Below the pieces are notes generated by a model that was not told the DNA's origin, searched no databases, and saw nothing but the letters and a program-made list of their open reading frames with translations. Of a stretch of 64,000 nt of DNA, positions 35,646 to 44,519 are shown in pieces. Made by a program: the position numbers and the translations under genes. The DNA comes from Prauserella isguenensis (GTDB lineage Bacteria; Actinomycetota; Actinomycetes; Mycobacteriales; Pseudonocardiaceae), in NCBI RefSeq assembly GCF_014191605.1, contig NZ_JACHWU010000003.1, positions 310,001-374,000 on the forward strand, in the 5' to 3' direction. Numbering within the stretch: position 1 is the stretch's first letter; every line of letters begins with the position of its first letter.

Positions 35646-38600
35646 GTGACCACCCGCGCACTCGACCTCTTCTCCCCCGCGACCAGGGACTGGTTCGCGG
35701 GGGCCTTCGCCGCGCCCACCTCCGCGCAGGAAGGCGCATGGCGGGCCGCGCACGCGGGCGAGCACTCGCTGGTGATCGCACCCACCGGATCGGGCAAGAC
35801 GCTCGCCGCCTTCCTGTGGGCCCTCGACCGGCTGGCCACCACGCCGCCGCCGGAAGAGGCCCGGCACCGGTGCCGGGTCCTGTACGTCTCCCCACTCAAG
35901 GCTCTCGCCGTCGACGTCCAGCGCAACCTGCGCTCACCGCTCACCGGCATCGCACAGGCCTCGAAACGCCTCGACCTGCCCGCACCCGATATCACCGTCG
36001 GCATGCGCACCGGCGACACCACGCCCGCCGAACGCCGGTCCTTCCAGCGCACTCCGCCCGACGTGCTGGTGACCACGCCGGAATCCCTGTTCCTGCTGCT
36101 CACGTCGTCGTCGCGGGAATCCCTGCGGGGCGTGGAGACGGTGATCGTCGACGAGGTGCACGCCGTCACCGGCGGCAAACGCGGCGCACACCTGGCGCTG
36201 TCGCTGGAACGCCTGGACGATCTGCTGCCGAAACCGGCGCAGCGCATCGGACTCTCGGCCACCGTCCGTCCGGTCGACGAGGTGAGCTCGCTGCTCGCGG
36301 GCGGCAGGCCGGTCACGGTCGTCCAGCCCGAAACGGCGAAGACCGTCGAGGTACGCGTCGAGGTCCCGGTCGAGGACATGGCCGAACTCGACGGCCCGGC
36401 CCCGGCCGCCGAACCCGGGTCCCTCGAGGACGAGGTGCCGGCCGCGGCTCCACCGAAACCGTCGATCTGGCCGTCGGTCGAAGGGCGCGTGCTGGACCTG
36501 GTGCGCGCCCACCGGTCGACCATCGTGTTCGCCAACTCACGGCGGCTGGCCGAACGGCTCACCGCCCGGCTCAACGAACTCGCCGCCGAACGCACCGAAC
36601 TCGAACCCGGCGAGGAGTTCCCCGCCGAGGCCATCGGCGAATCCGGGCTGACCACCGGGGCCGAACCGACCGTGGCGAAAGCCCACCACGGTTCGATGTC
36701 CCGCCAGCAGCGCACCCGCGTGGAGGAAGAACTCAAGACCGGCACACTGCCGTGCGTCGTGGCGACCTCGTCGCTCGAACTCGGCATCGACATGGGTGCG
36801 GTCGACCTCGTGGTGCAGATCGAGGCGCCGCCCACGGTCGCCTCGGGCCTCCAGCGCGTCGGCCGCGCGGGCCACCACGTCGGCGCGGTCTCCAGCGGCG
36901 TGATGTTCCCCAAGTTCCGCGGCGACCTCGTCTCCTGCGCCGTCACCGCCGAACGCATGGCATCCGGCGCGATCGAAGCGACCCGCTACCCGCGCAACCC
37001 GCTCGACGTACTCGCCCAACAGATCGTGGCGATGGTGGCGCTCGAACCGCGCACCGTCGACGACGTGGCCGCGACCGCGCGCCGCGCGGCACCGTTCACC
37101 TCGCTGCCGGACGACGCCCTGCACGCCGTGCTCGACATGCTCGCCGGACGCTACCCCAGCGAGGAGTTCGGCGAGCTGCGCGCCCGCATCACCTGGGACC
37201 GCGTCACCGGCGAACTGCACGGCAGACCTGGAGCGCAGCGACTGGCCGTCACCTCGGGCGGCACCATCCCCGACCGCGGGCTCTTCACCGTGACCACGCC
37301 CGGCGACGGCGACACAGGCGACACCCCGGCAAACGGTTCGGGCAGTGTTCCCGCGCCCTCGGCGGGAAAACGTACCTCGGGCAGTGCCCCCACGCCCTCG
37401 GCGGGAAAACGTACCTCGGGCAGTCGCGTCGGCGAGCTCGACGAGGAAATGGTCTACGAGTCCCGCGTGGGCGACACCGTCCTGCTGGGTACGTCGTCGT
37501 GGCGGATCACCGACATCACGCACGACCGCGTCATCGTCGTTCCCGCCCCCGGCGTGCCCGCACGAATGCCGTTCTGGAAGGGCGACGCCCCTGGCAGGCC
37601 GCTCGAGCTCGGCAGAGCCCTCGGCGCCTTCCTTCGGGAGGTGTCCGGCGCCCGCGAGGAGACAGCCCTGCGTCGTGCGGCCGACGCGGGCCTCGACGAC
37701 CGCGCTGCCTCCAACCTGCTCGCCTATCTGCGCGAACAACGCGAAGCCACGCGCCACGTCCCCAACGACCGGACCCTGTTGCTCGAACGGTTCCGCGACG
37801 AGCTCGGCGACTGGCGCGTCGTCGTGCATTCCCCGTTCGGTGCGCAGGTCAACGCGCCCTGGGCGCTGGCGATCACGGCGCGACTGCGCGAGACGCGCGG
37901 CGTCGACGTCCAGGCGGCGCACTCCGACGACGGCATCGTGCTGCGCCTGCCCGACGCGCTCGACGCCGACGGCCAGGAGATCACCCTGACCGGCGAGGAC
38001 GTGCTGCTCGACCCGGACGAGGTGGAATCGCTCATCGTCACCGAGGTCGGCGGATCGGCACTGTTCGCCGCCCGGTTCCGCGAATGCGCGGCGCGGTCCC
38101 TGCTGCTGCCGCGGCGCAATCCCGGCAGGCGCAGCCCCCTGTGGCAGCAACGCCAACGCGCCGCGCAGCTGCTCAGCGTGGCGGCCAAGTACGAGCGCTT
38201 CCCCGTCGTCCTGGAAGCGATGCGGGAATGCCTGCAGGACGTCTACGACGTGGACGGCCTGCGCGAGCTGATGGCCGACGTGCGCAGCCGCACGGTGAAA
38301 CTCGTCGACGTGGAGACGCCGTCGGCGTCGCCGTTCGCGCGGAGTCTGCTGTTCGGCTACGTCGGCATGTTCCTCTACGAAACGGACGCCCCGCTGGCCG
38401 AGCGCAGGGCGGCAGCGCTGTCGCTCGACTCCACGTTGCTGGCGGAACTGCTCGGCACCGAAGCGTTCCGGGAACTGCTCGACCCGGAAGCCGTCGCGGA
38501 CGTCGAACGCGGGCTCCAGCGCCTCGACGAGGACCGCCACGCCCGCGGCCCGGAGGACACCGCGGACCTGTTGCGTTTCCTCGGCGACATGACGGCCGAC

Positions 38601-40331
38601 GAAGCCGCAGGGCGCGGAGTGCGCCGCGAATGGCTGACCGAACTGGTCGACAGCCGCCGCGCGATCGTGGTGCGCATCGCAGGCGAGGACCGGTACCTGG
38701 CGATCGAGGACGCGGGGCGGGTTCGGGACGCACTGGGGGCGGCGCTGCCCGTCGGTGTCCCGGAGACATTCACCGAGCCCGTCGACGACCCGCTCGGCGA
38801 CCTCGTCACCCGCTACGCGCGCACCCGCGGGCCGTTCGCGGCAGGGCAGCTCGCCGCACGGTTCGGCATCGGCACAGCCGTGGCGACGGGCGTGCTCGAC
38901 CGGCTCACCGCCGACGGCAGGCTCGTCCGCGGTGAACTCAGTCCGCAGCCCCACGAGCCCGGCGGAGTCGAGTACTGCGACGCCGCGGTGCTGCGACGGC
39001 TCCGGCGCGCGTCGCTGGCGAAGCTGCGGGCCGAGGTCGAGCCCGTCGAACCGGCGGCGCTCGGCCGGTTCCTGCCCACCTGGCACGGCATCGGTGCACG
39101 ACTGCGTTCGGCGCCGACGGCCGACGACGTGCTGGCGGTGGTCGAGCAGCTGGCCGGGGCTCCGCTGCCCGCGAGCGCGCTCGAATCGCTGATCCTGCCG
39201 AGCAGGCTGCCGGGCTATCACGGGGCGCTGCTGGACGAACTGACCACCGCGGGCGAGGTGGTCTGGGCGGGCTGCGGTGCGCTGTCCGGCGGCGACGGTT
39301 GGGTCACACTCGCACCGGCCGACGTGGCCGACCTGCTACTCCCCGAGGCGGACCACGACATCGCCGGAACCAGCCCGGTGCACCAAGCCGTGCTGTCGGC
39401 CGTCGAACACGGCGCGCTCTTCTTCCGGCAACTCGTCGACCGGGTGACGCCACTGCTCGACACCCCACCCGACGACGCCACGATCGTGGCCGCACTGTGG
39501 GATCTCACCTGGGCCGGGCTCGTCACGGGTGACACGCTCGCCCCGCTGCGCGCACAGGTCTCCGGGGGCGGTGCGGCGCACAAGCCCCGCCGGTCCGCGC
39601 CGCGGGGCCGCTACGCGCGCATGCGGGCGAGCAGGCCCGCGATGCCGTCGAGGAGCGGACCGCCGACCGTCGCGGGCCGGTGGGGCCCGACGCCGCCGCG
39701 GGAGACCGATCCGACCCGGCGGGCGCACGCGCGCACCGAGTCGTTCCTCGAGCGCCACGGCGTGCTGACCAGGGGTGCCCTCGACACCGAACGCGTCACG
39801 GGCGGCTTCTCCGGCATCTACAAGGTGCTGCGCGGCATGGAGGACTCGGGACAGGTCGTCCGCGGCTACGTCGTCGAGGGCCTGGGCGCCGCCCAGTTCG
39901 CCGCGCGAGGGGCGGTCGATCGGCTGCGCGCGGCGAGCGACACCGCGGGAACACGGGATGCCCAGGGGGCGGTCGTACTCGCCGCGAGCGACCCCGCCCA
40001 GCCATACGGTGCGGCGCTGCCGTGGCCGCAGCCGCTCGGCAGCACGAAACACCGGCCAGCCCGTAAGGCGGGTGCGCTGGTCGTGCTGGTCGACGGCGTT
40101 CCCGCACTGTACGTCGAGCGCGGTGGCCGGTCGCTGCTGTCGTTCACCGAACACACCGAGCCGCTGCGGCAGGCTGCCGAGGCCCTCTCGGCCGCGGTCC
40201 GCGAGGGCTGGCTGGGCAAACTGCAGGTGCAGCGCGCCGACGGAGAACAGGCTCTGACGTCGCAGCTCGCGGATGTGCTGCGTGACGCCGGCTTCCGCGC
40301 GACCCCGAAGGGCCTGCGACTACGGGCCTGA
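35646..40331 (+). CDS. lhr: Large helicase-related protein Lhr
   Basis: A 1561-residue ATP-dependent 3'-5' helicase for DNA and RNA:DNA hybrids. Motif I APTGSGKTLAAFLWALDR (about residue 43-60), VSPLKALAVDVQRNL (Ia), VIVDEVHAV (II, about 167), LSATVRP (III), TSSLELGIDMGAVDLV (V) and QRVGRAGHH (VI) are clear. A winged-helix domain and the long Lhr-CTD follow, which gives the full bacterial length. Residues about 565-592 are two copies of a 13-residue repeat unlike other Lhr proteins. The GTG at 35646 lies 6 bases after the -10. The promoter suggests induction by DNA damage. Confidence 0.97.
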   Translation: MTTRALDLFSPATRDWFAGAFAAPTSAQEGAWRAAHAGEHSLVIAPTGSGKTLAAFLWALDRLATTPPPEEARHRCRVLYVSPLKALAVDVQRNLRSPLTGIAQASKRLDLPAPDITVGMRTGDTTPAERRSFQRTPPDVLVTTPESLFLLLTSSSRESLRGVETVIVDEVHAVTGGKRGAHLALSLERLDDLLPKPAQRIGLSATVRPVDEVSSLLAGGRPVTVVQPETAKTVEVRVEVPVEDMAELDGPAPAAEPGSLEDEVPAAAPPKPSIWPSVEGRVLDLVRAHRSTIVFANSRRLAERLTARLNELAAERTELEPGEEFPAEAIGESGLTTGAEPTVAKAHHGSMSRQQRTRVEEELKTGTLPCVVATSSLELGIDMGAVDLVVQIEAPPTVASGLQRVGRAGHHVGAVSSGVMFPKFRGDLVSCAVTAERMASGAIEATRYPRNPLDVLAQQIVAMVALEPRTVDDVAATARRAAPFTSLPDDALHAVLDMLAGRYPSEEFGELRARITWDRVTGELHGRPGAQRLAVTSGGTIPDRGLFTVTTPGDGDTGDTPANGSGSVPAPSAGKRTSGSAPTPSAGKRTSGSRVGELDEEMVYESRVGDTVLLGTSSWRITDITHDRVIVVPAPGVPARMPFWKGDAPGRPLELGRALGAFLREVSGAREETALRRAADAGLDDRAASNLLAYLREQREATRHVPNDRTLLLERFRDELGDWRVVVHSPFGAQVNAPWALAITARLRETRGVDVQAAHSDDGIVLRLPDALDADGQEITLTGEDVLLDPDEVESLIVTEVGGSALFAARFRECAARSLLLPRRNPGRRSPLWQQRQRAAQLLSVAAKYERFPVVLEAMRECLQDVYDVDGLRELMADVRSRTVKLVDVETPSASPFARSLLFGYVGMFLYETDAPLAERRAAALSLDSTLLAELLGTEAFRELLDPEAVADVERGLQRLDEDRHARGPEDTADLLRFLGDMTADEAAGRGVRREWLTELVDSRRAIVVRIAGEDRYLAIEDAGRVRDALGAALPVGVPETFTEPVDDPLGDLVTRYARTRGPFAAGQLAARFGIGTAVATGVLDRLTADGRLVRGELSPQPHEPGGVEYCDAAVLRRLRRASLAKLRAEVEPVEPAALGRFLPTWHGIGARLRSAPTADDVLAVVEQLAGAPLPASALESLILPSRLPGYHGALLDELTTAGEVVWAGCGALSGGDGWVTLAPADVADLLLPEADHDIAGTSPVHQAVLSAVEHGALFFRQLVDRVTPLLDTPPDDATIVAALWDLTWAGLVTGDTLAPLRAQVSGGGAAHKPRRSAPRGRYARMRASRPAMPSRSGPPTVAGRWGPTPPRETDPTRRAHARTESFLERHGVLTRGALDTERVTGGFSGIYKVLRGMEDSGQVVRGYVVEGLGAAQFAARGAVDRLRAASDTAGTRDAQGAVVLAASDPAQPYGAALPWPQPLGSTKHRPARKAGALVVLVDGVPALYVERGGRSLLSFTEHTEPLRQAAEALSAAVREGWLGKLQVQRADGEQALTSQLADVLRDAGFRATPKGLRLRA
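37338..37424 (+). repeat. In-frame 39-base duplication inside lhr
   Basis: Two 39-base copies (37338-37376, 37377-37415) and a 9-base third start. Each encodes SGSxPxPSAGKRT. GGA, AAA and CGT codons are uncommon elsewhere in this gene, which suggests an inserted intergenic-type element kept in frame. Confidence 0.8.
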
Positions 40332-40441
40332 CCGGCGGCGGGCACAGTTGTCGAACGCGGCGGCCCTAAGCTGGCACACCGACCCCAGTGGCGCGGCCGG
40401 CGCCGCATCACGACCACGAACTCGGCGGAGGACTACTGGCG

Positions 40442-40942
40442 ATGGCCGTGCGCGAACTGCGGTATTTCGGTGACCCGGTGCTGAAGACCGTGGCCGATCC
40501 GGTGACCCGGTTCGACGACACGACGAAACGGCTGGTCGAAGACCTGCTGGACACGGTGGACATGCCGGGGCGTGCCGGACTGGCCGCACCGCAGATCGGG
40601 GTCGGACTGCGGGCGTTCAGTTACCGCCTCGACGGCAGGGTCGGCTACGTGCTGAATCCCGAGATCGTCGAACTGACCGAGACCACCCATGACATCGACG
40701 AGGGCTGCCTCTCCGTGCCGGAACTGCGGTACCCCGTCCGGCGCGCCACCTACGCCGTCGTGCGTGGTGTGGACCTGCGCGAGCAACCGGTCACGGTGGA
40801 GGGCGACGGCGTGACGGCTCAGTGTCTGCAACACGAGGTGGACCACCTCGACGGCATGCTCTACCTGGACCGGTTGGCGACCGACCAGCGTCGCTCCGCA
40901 CTGCGGGACATGCGTTCCCGCGACTGGTTCCGCCTCCGCTGA
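40442..40942 (+). CDS. def: Peptide deformylase
   Basis: Removes the formyl group from nascent proteins. The 166-residue product has the three deformylase motifs: GLAAPQIGVG (about residue 48), EGCLSVPEL (Cys metal ligand, about 93) and QHEVDHLDGMLY (HExxH, about 129-140). It is short, lacking the C-terminal helix extension of type I-Gram-negative enzymes. The ATG at 40442 is taken because it gives the family start; GGAGG lies about 10 bases upstream. It follows lhr at a distance of 110 bases on the same strand. Confidence 0.96.
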   Translation: MAVRELRYFGDPVLKTVADPVTRFDDTTKRLVEDLLDTVDMPGRAGLAAPQIGVGLRAFSYRLDGRVGYVLNPEIVELTETTHDIDEGCLSVPELRYPVRRATYAVVRGVDLREQPVTVEGDGVTAQCLQHEVDHLDGMLYLDRLATDQRRSALRDMRSRDWFRLR

Positions 40943-41184
40943 AACCCCCGGAACTCGCCGGCCACGCTCCACCGGGTCAAGCCGACACGCCCCGAACCTC
41001 GGTCTCCCCGCCCCGGTGGTGCGCACCACCGGAAACCTCCCGTCACCTTTCTGACCAGCGATGATCGGAAGGGTTGTCTCGACCTGCTGTGCGCATTGCC
41101 ACTCGCACGTGACGCCCCCGTTGCCGGTTCGTAACCTGTCCCCACCCCGATAGCCCACCCCGAGCAACCCCGAGGCAGGTCCCC

Positions 41185-41961
41185 ATGTCAGGCCGACACC
41201 GCGCGGCGAATCCGCGCGCCCGGAAATCCCGAAGACCCACCCCCGGCGACATCCCGGCGCCGCAGAACCGCGGAACCGAGCGATCCCGACGCTCGTGGCC
41301 GCTCCCCGTCGGACTGGGCCTGGCCGCCGCCGCTCTACTGGGCGGCACCGTGTCGATCACGGAAGGTCTCGCCGGCTCCGACGCCGACCCCGCGAACGCC
41401 GCGCTCGCCATGAGCGCGCCCACCGCGTCCTCGACCTCGTCGACGACCACGACGTCGAGGACCACGACCGACAAACCCACCCCGAGCAGCACCACGTCGA
41501 AACCGAAACCGAAACCGAAGCCGAAACCGAAGCCGTCCACTACGACCCCGACGACGACGCACAAGCCGTCCCCTCCACCCCCGCCGCCGACGCCGGAGCC
41601 CGAGCCGTGCTCGACGGAACTGGAGGGCACACAGCCGCACGTGGCGCAGGTGGGAAACCACGTGCTGACGAAGTTCGACGTCGACTCGGTCGGCGGCGTC
41701 GCCAGCCGGTCCGGGGCGAGCGACCACCCGAGCGGACTCGCGCTGGACTTCATGACCACCGGCACCACCGGTGACCAGATCGCCGAGTACATCCTCGCCA
41801 ACCAGTCCGAGTTCGGCGTGACGTACGTGATCTGGGAGCAGCGGTACAACGACGGCAGCGGCTGGTCGTACATGGAGGATCGTGGTAGCGACACCGCGAA
41901 CCACTACGACCACGTGCACGTGTCGTTCGAGGAGTACGCGGACGTGGACGTCACCTGCTGA
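41185..41961 (+). CDS. Secreted M15/VanY-like peptidase domain protein
   Basis: A 258-residue exported protein. A basic N-terminus (about 35 residues) precedes a hydrophobic segment (WPLPVGLGLAAAALLGGTVS), then a Ser/Thr/Pro/Lys linker with a KP dipeptide run (about 75-140) that probably spans cell-wall polymer. The C-terminal domain has SDHPSGLALDFM and HYDHVHVSF, the two zinc-binding His/Asp clusters of D-Ala-D-Ala carboxypeptidase-like folds (ARB_07466 type). Action on peptidoglycan is likely. The 242-base upstream gap contains TGACGC-N16-TAACCT (41110-41137) as a weak promoter candidate. Confidence 0.85.
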   Translation: MSGRHRAANPRARKSRRPTPGDIPAPQNRGTERSRRSWPLPVGLGLAAAALLGGTVSITEGLAGSDADPANAALAMSAPTASSTSSTTTTSRTTTDKPTPSSTTSKPKPKPKPKPKPSTTTPTTTHKPSPPPPPPTPEPEPCSTELEGTQPHVAQVGNHVLTKFDVDSVGGVASRSGASDHPSGLALDFMTTGTTGDQIAEYILANQSEFGVTYVIWEQRYNDGSGWSYMEDRGSDTANHYDHVHVSFEEYADVDVTC

Positions 41962-41976
41962 TCCGCCATCGCGAAC

Positions 41977-42024
41977 TCCCGTGACGCCGCGGCGGGTGCC
42001 GGTGCCCACCGCGGCGTCACGGGA
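41977..42024 (+). terminator. Terminator after the M15-like gene
   Basis: A perfect 16-base stem, TCCCGTGACGCCGCGG (41977-41992) with its complement (42009-42024), 16-base loop. The convergent VOC operon ends beyond it, so it may act on both strands. Confidence 0.8.
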
Positions 42025-42187
42025 GGAATGCTCAAAGTGGAATGCACAGTCGGCCGTCCTCGTCCCGCCAGACCGGTAAGAGCGCGGCCCGCTCGGCCAC
42101 ACGCGCGATCTCGGCGTGAGTGGCCGCCTCCGGCGTCGCGCCGCCGCGCGGTGTGACGTCGGTACACCGGCAACGCCGAAGGCGGTG

Positions 42188-42943
42188 TCAGCGGCCGGGC
42201 ACGAGGTCGATCACGGTCCCGTCCGGATCGATGAGCCGGCCTGCTCCGCGGCGGGCCGCACCGAGCAGGCACAGCCGGTCGGCCTCGGCGGCGAACTCCC
42301 CCGGAGCCGCCGGTGCCGACGCGGTTCCGGCGGCGGCGTCTCCGTCGCTCGCCGGGACGGCCAGTTCGAGCCGGCAGCGCGGCGTCACCGGTGGACACGG
42401 TTCGGCCGACAACAGTTCCAGCCACGGGCCGCGGCCGTCGGCGTCACGCAGACTGACGAACTCCGGTTCGGTCCGCACGATCGGCCATTGTGTGGCACCG
42501 GACCAGAACTCGGCCAGCCGGTGCGGGTCCGGTGATTCGATCACCACGGCGGCGAGAGCCCCGGTGGCGGCGTACTCGGGGCGTGGTTCGAGGACGCAGA
42601 ACTCGTTTCCCGCGGGGTCGGCCAGCACCTGCCACGGTGCCGGGATCGCACCCGAGTACTGCCCGATGTCGACGCGGGCGGCACCGAGCCGGATCGCTCT
42701 GTCCACAATGGTGTTCTGCTCTCCGGGCCCGTCGACACCTCCGGAGGCGAGGTCGAGGTGAATCCGGTTCTTGGTCGTTTTCCCCGCCGTGGCACCGACG
42801 AAGCGCATCGTGGGGCCGTCCGCGAGCCGGACTCGCCACCCGCCGTCGTCTCCGGCGAGTTCGCCGCCGAGCAACGCGGCCCAGAACTCCGCAACCGCCC
42901 GCGGCTGTTCGGCTTCGAACACCACTCCGGGCATACCGTTCAC
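42188..42943 (-). CDS. Tandem VOC (glyoxalase-like) protein
   Basis: A 251-residue protein built of two vicinal-oxygen-chelate modules (about residues 1-120 and 125-250). Typical blocks are VVFEAEQPRAVAEFWAALLG, NRIHLDLAS, VLADPAGNEFCVLEP, then VVIESPDPHRLAEFWSGAT and LIDPDGTVIDLVPG. The GTG at 42943 follows GGAGGTGCACG. The substrate is unknown; candidates are metal-dependent resistance or detoxification enzymes. It is third in the putative SOS-controlled operon, 62 bases after the isomerase-like gene. The 163 bases downstream hold a terminator and no convincing gene. Confidence 0.85.
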   Translation of the reverse strand: MNGMPGVVFEAEQPRAVAEFWAALLGGELAGDDGGWRVRLADGPTMRFVGATAGKTTKNRIHLDLASGGVDGPGEQNTIVDRAIRLGAARVDIGQYSGAIPAPWQVLADPAGNEFCVLEPRPEYAATGALAAVVIESPDPHRLAEFWSGATQWPIVRTEPEFVSLRDADGRGPWLELLSAEPCPPVTPRCRLELAVPASDGDAAAGTASAPAAPGEFAAEADRLCLLGAARRGAGRLIDPDGTVIDLVPGR

Positions 42944-43005
42944 CGTGCACCTCCGTCCCGGCGGCACCCGCAACACCGGCCCAGCGTCGGGTGGTCGCAA
43001 CATCA

Positions 43006-43779
43006 TCATCGCGTTGCCAGCCGCATGAGCGCCAGCAATTGCCCGGCCGCGTCCTCGTCACCGGCCACGGCGACGGCGCCCGGCCGATTCCGGCCCCACA
43101 GCCACAGGTAGACCGCCTCCGGTCCTCCCGAAACCACGGCTGCGGCGTCTCTCGCCTCGGACTCCGGACAGCGGCGCACAGCCGTCTCTTCCGGTCCCGC
43201 GGACACGAGCCAACCGCGCCCGGCCGTGCACACACCGACCTCGCCCGCACGCGTTCCCCGGAGTCCGAGCCGGGGCAGCCGGTGGCCGAACCACAGCATG
43301 AGGGCCTCGTCGACCCCGTCGAGCGCCACGTCGGCGGCAACCCCGGACCAGGTCATGCCTCCGGCACCTTCGACGTCGACCCGGTGGACCGTGGTGTCGT
43401 GCGTCATGCGCCGGCACCAGAAGCCGTAGGTCCGATCCTTCGGCCACCATGTCGCCGCGGGCCTGTCCGGGCCGTGGAAGTCGAGGATCTCGCGCAGGTC
43501 CGCGTACCCCTGCCGGACGTAGCTCTCCTCGCTCTGCCCCGGAGCCGGAACACGCTGCCATTCCCGTGGTCGTTCACCGTCGATCAACCACGCCTGGGCC
43601 ACTCGGTAGATGCTGCCGACGTGCCGCACCGTGTCCGCGACCGTCCACCCCGGACACGTCGGCACCGGCGTCTCGGGCGCGAGGCCTCGCGATGCCTCGA
43701 TCAGCAGTGTGACCTCGTCGCCGAATGCCTCGGCGAGCCGCCGGTGATCGACCACCGGACCACCACTCGTCACGGTCAC
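43006..43779 (-). CDS. Mycothiol-dependent maleylpyruvate isomerase-like protein
   Basis: A 257-residue member of the DinB-like MDMPI family. The N-terminal four-helix bundle shows PTCPGWTVADTVRHVGSIYR, MTHDTTVHRVDVEGAGG (the metal-binding His region), and FGHRLPRLGLRG; the C-terminal half is an MDMPI_C domain (YLWLWGRNRPG). Family members use mycothiol as cofactor, or bind metals in detoxification. The GTG at 43779 overlaps the HEPN stop (GTGA) and has GGAG just upstream. It belongs to the HEPN-isomerase-VOC operon. Confidence 0.85.
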   Translation of the reverse strand: MTVTSGGPVVDHRRLAEAFGDEVTLLIEASRGLAPETPVPTCPGWTVADTVRHVGSIYRVAQAWLIDGERPREWQRVPAPGQSEESYVRQGYADLREILDFHGPDRPAATWWPKDRTYGFWCRRMTHDTTVHRVDVEGAGGMTWSGVAADVALDGVDEALMLWFGHRLPRLGLRGTRAGEVGVCTAGRGWLVSAGPEETAVRRCPESEARDAAAVVSGGPEAVYLWLWGRNRPGAVAVAGDEDAAGQLLALMRLATR

Positions 43780-44300
43780 CGTCTCCGCGACCGTGGCCAC
43801 GGCACGGTGGCTTCGCACGGCGTTGCTGCCCCGCGTCCGCCCGACTGCGCCTGCCCGCGCACGACCACGTCGGCGATCGCGAGGAACTCACCCGCCCGCT
43901 GCACCAGCTCGTTCGCCGACTCCTCGTCCGCGCCACGGGACGCGCCCGACTGGAGAGCGGCGTGCCGCGCCGAGAACGCCGCGAAGTAGGCCGCCCAGCC
44001 GGCCAGTTCCGGAGCCGCCGTTTCCAGCAGCGACCACGTGCTCTCCGGCTTGGCACGGCCCCGGTGGGGCCTGCCCCGCGCCGTGAGCACCGCCGCCGCG
44101 GCCCGCAGCGCCGACAGGTACGCACCCGTGAACCGCTCCACCAGGTCGGACTCCTCGCGCGCCGCCTGGACGCCGCGGCGGGCCTGAGCCAGCAGCGGAG
44201 CGGTCGCAGGCGCGGCGGGCGGTGCCTGCGCGAACGGCAGCGCGGGCTGCACGGCCCGCTTCCGCACCGACGGATCCTGCGGCGTCATGGCAACCGACAC
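43776..44300 (-). CDS. SAV_6107-type HEPN domain protein
   Basis: A 174-residue helical protein. After a Pro/Ala-rich start, LLAQARRGVQAAREESDLVE, RFTGAYLSALRAAAAVLTAR, and AYFAAFSARHAALQSG form a HEPN-type four-helix bundle, followed by ADEESANELVQRAGEFLAIA. HEPN folds are often RNases or partners of nucleotidyltransferases, but a clear RxxxxH catalytic motif could not be fixed here, so a non-catalytic role is possible. The GTG at 44300 follows AAGGGGGCGGCC. About 110 bases upstream lies a near-perfect LexA box. It is first in an operon with the isomerase-like and VOC genes. Confidence 0.78.
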   Translation of the reverse strand: MSVAMTPQDPSVRKRAVQPALPFAQAPPAAPATAPLLAQARRGVQAAREESDLVERFTGAYLSALRAAAAVLTARGRPHRGRAKPESTWSLLETAAPELAGWAAYFAAFSARHAALQSGASRGADEESANELVQRAGEFLAIADVVVRGQAQSGGRGAATPCEATVPWPRSRRR

Positions 44301-44407
44301 GGCCGCCCCCTTCCCAGTTCTGCCGCTCGTGGCACTCCCCGTTCGAGCGGCGTCCGGCACGGGATGCTTCCCCCATCCACGTGCCGGACGCCCGGGGATC
44401 CCCGTTG

Positions 44408-44436
44408 CCGAACATCTGTTCGACACTTTCACGGTA
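44408..44436 (-). promoter_or_regulatory. SOS box and promoter of the HEPN operon
   Basis: Minus strand TCGAACAGATGTTCGG (44423-44408) matches TCGAAC-N4-GTTCGA at all but the last base. TACCGT (44436-44431), a -10, lies 7 bases before it, and TTGCTC (44460-44455) with an 18-base spacer fits a -35. LexA would sit over the transcription start. The rest of the 219-base divergent gap to ybaK shows nothing else clear. Confidence 0.75.
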
Positions 44437-44519
44437 GCGCGCCGTCGGCTCCTCGAGCAAGCGCCTCCCACGAGCGATCTGCGTCGCACCCCGTACCGCC
44501 GACGTGATCTCATGAAGCC

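Noticed and set aside
36537-39221. Open frame of 894 codons on the minus strand, opposite lhr
   Set aside because: Arg/His/Gln-rich shadow of lhr with no motif or ribosome binding site.
40943-41184. Possible c-di-AMP (ydaO-type) riboswitch before the secreted peptidase
   Set aside because: Such switches often precede actinobacterial wall hydrolases, but the conserved core could not be recognised here.
42025-42187. Minus-strand coding-like tail AEIARVAERAALLPVW then RDEDGRLCIPL after the VOC stop
   Set aside because: It reads on from the VOC stop in the same frame but has no usable start codon or ribosome binding site; perhaps a decayed extension of the VOC gene.
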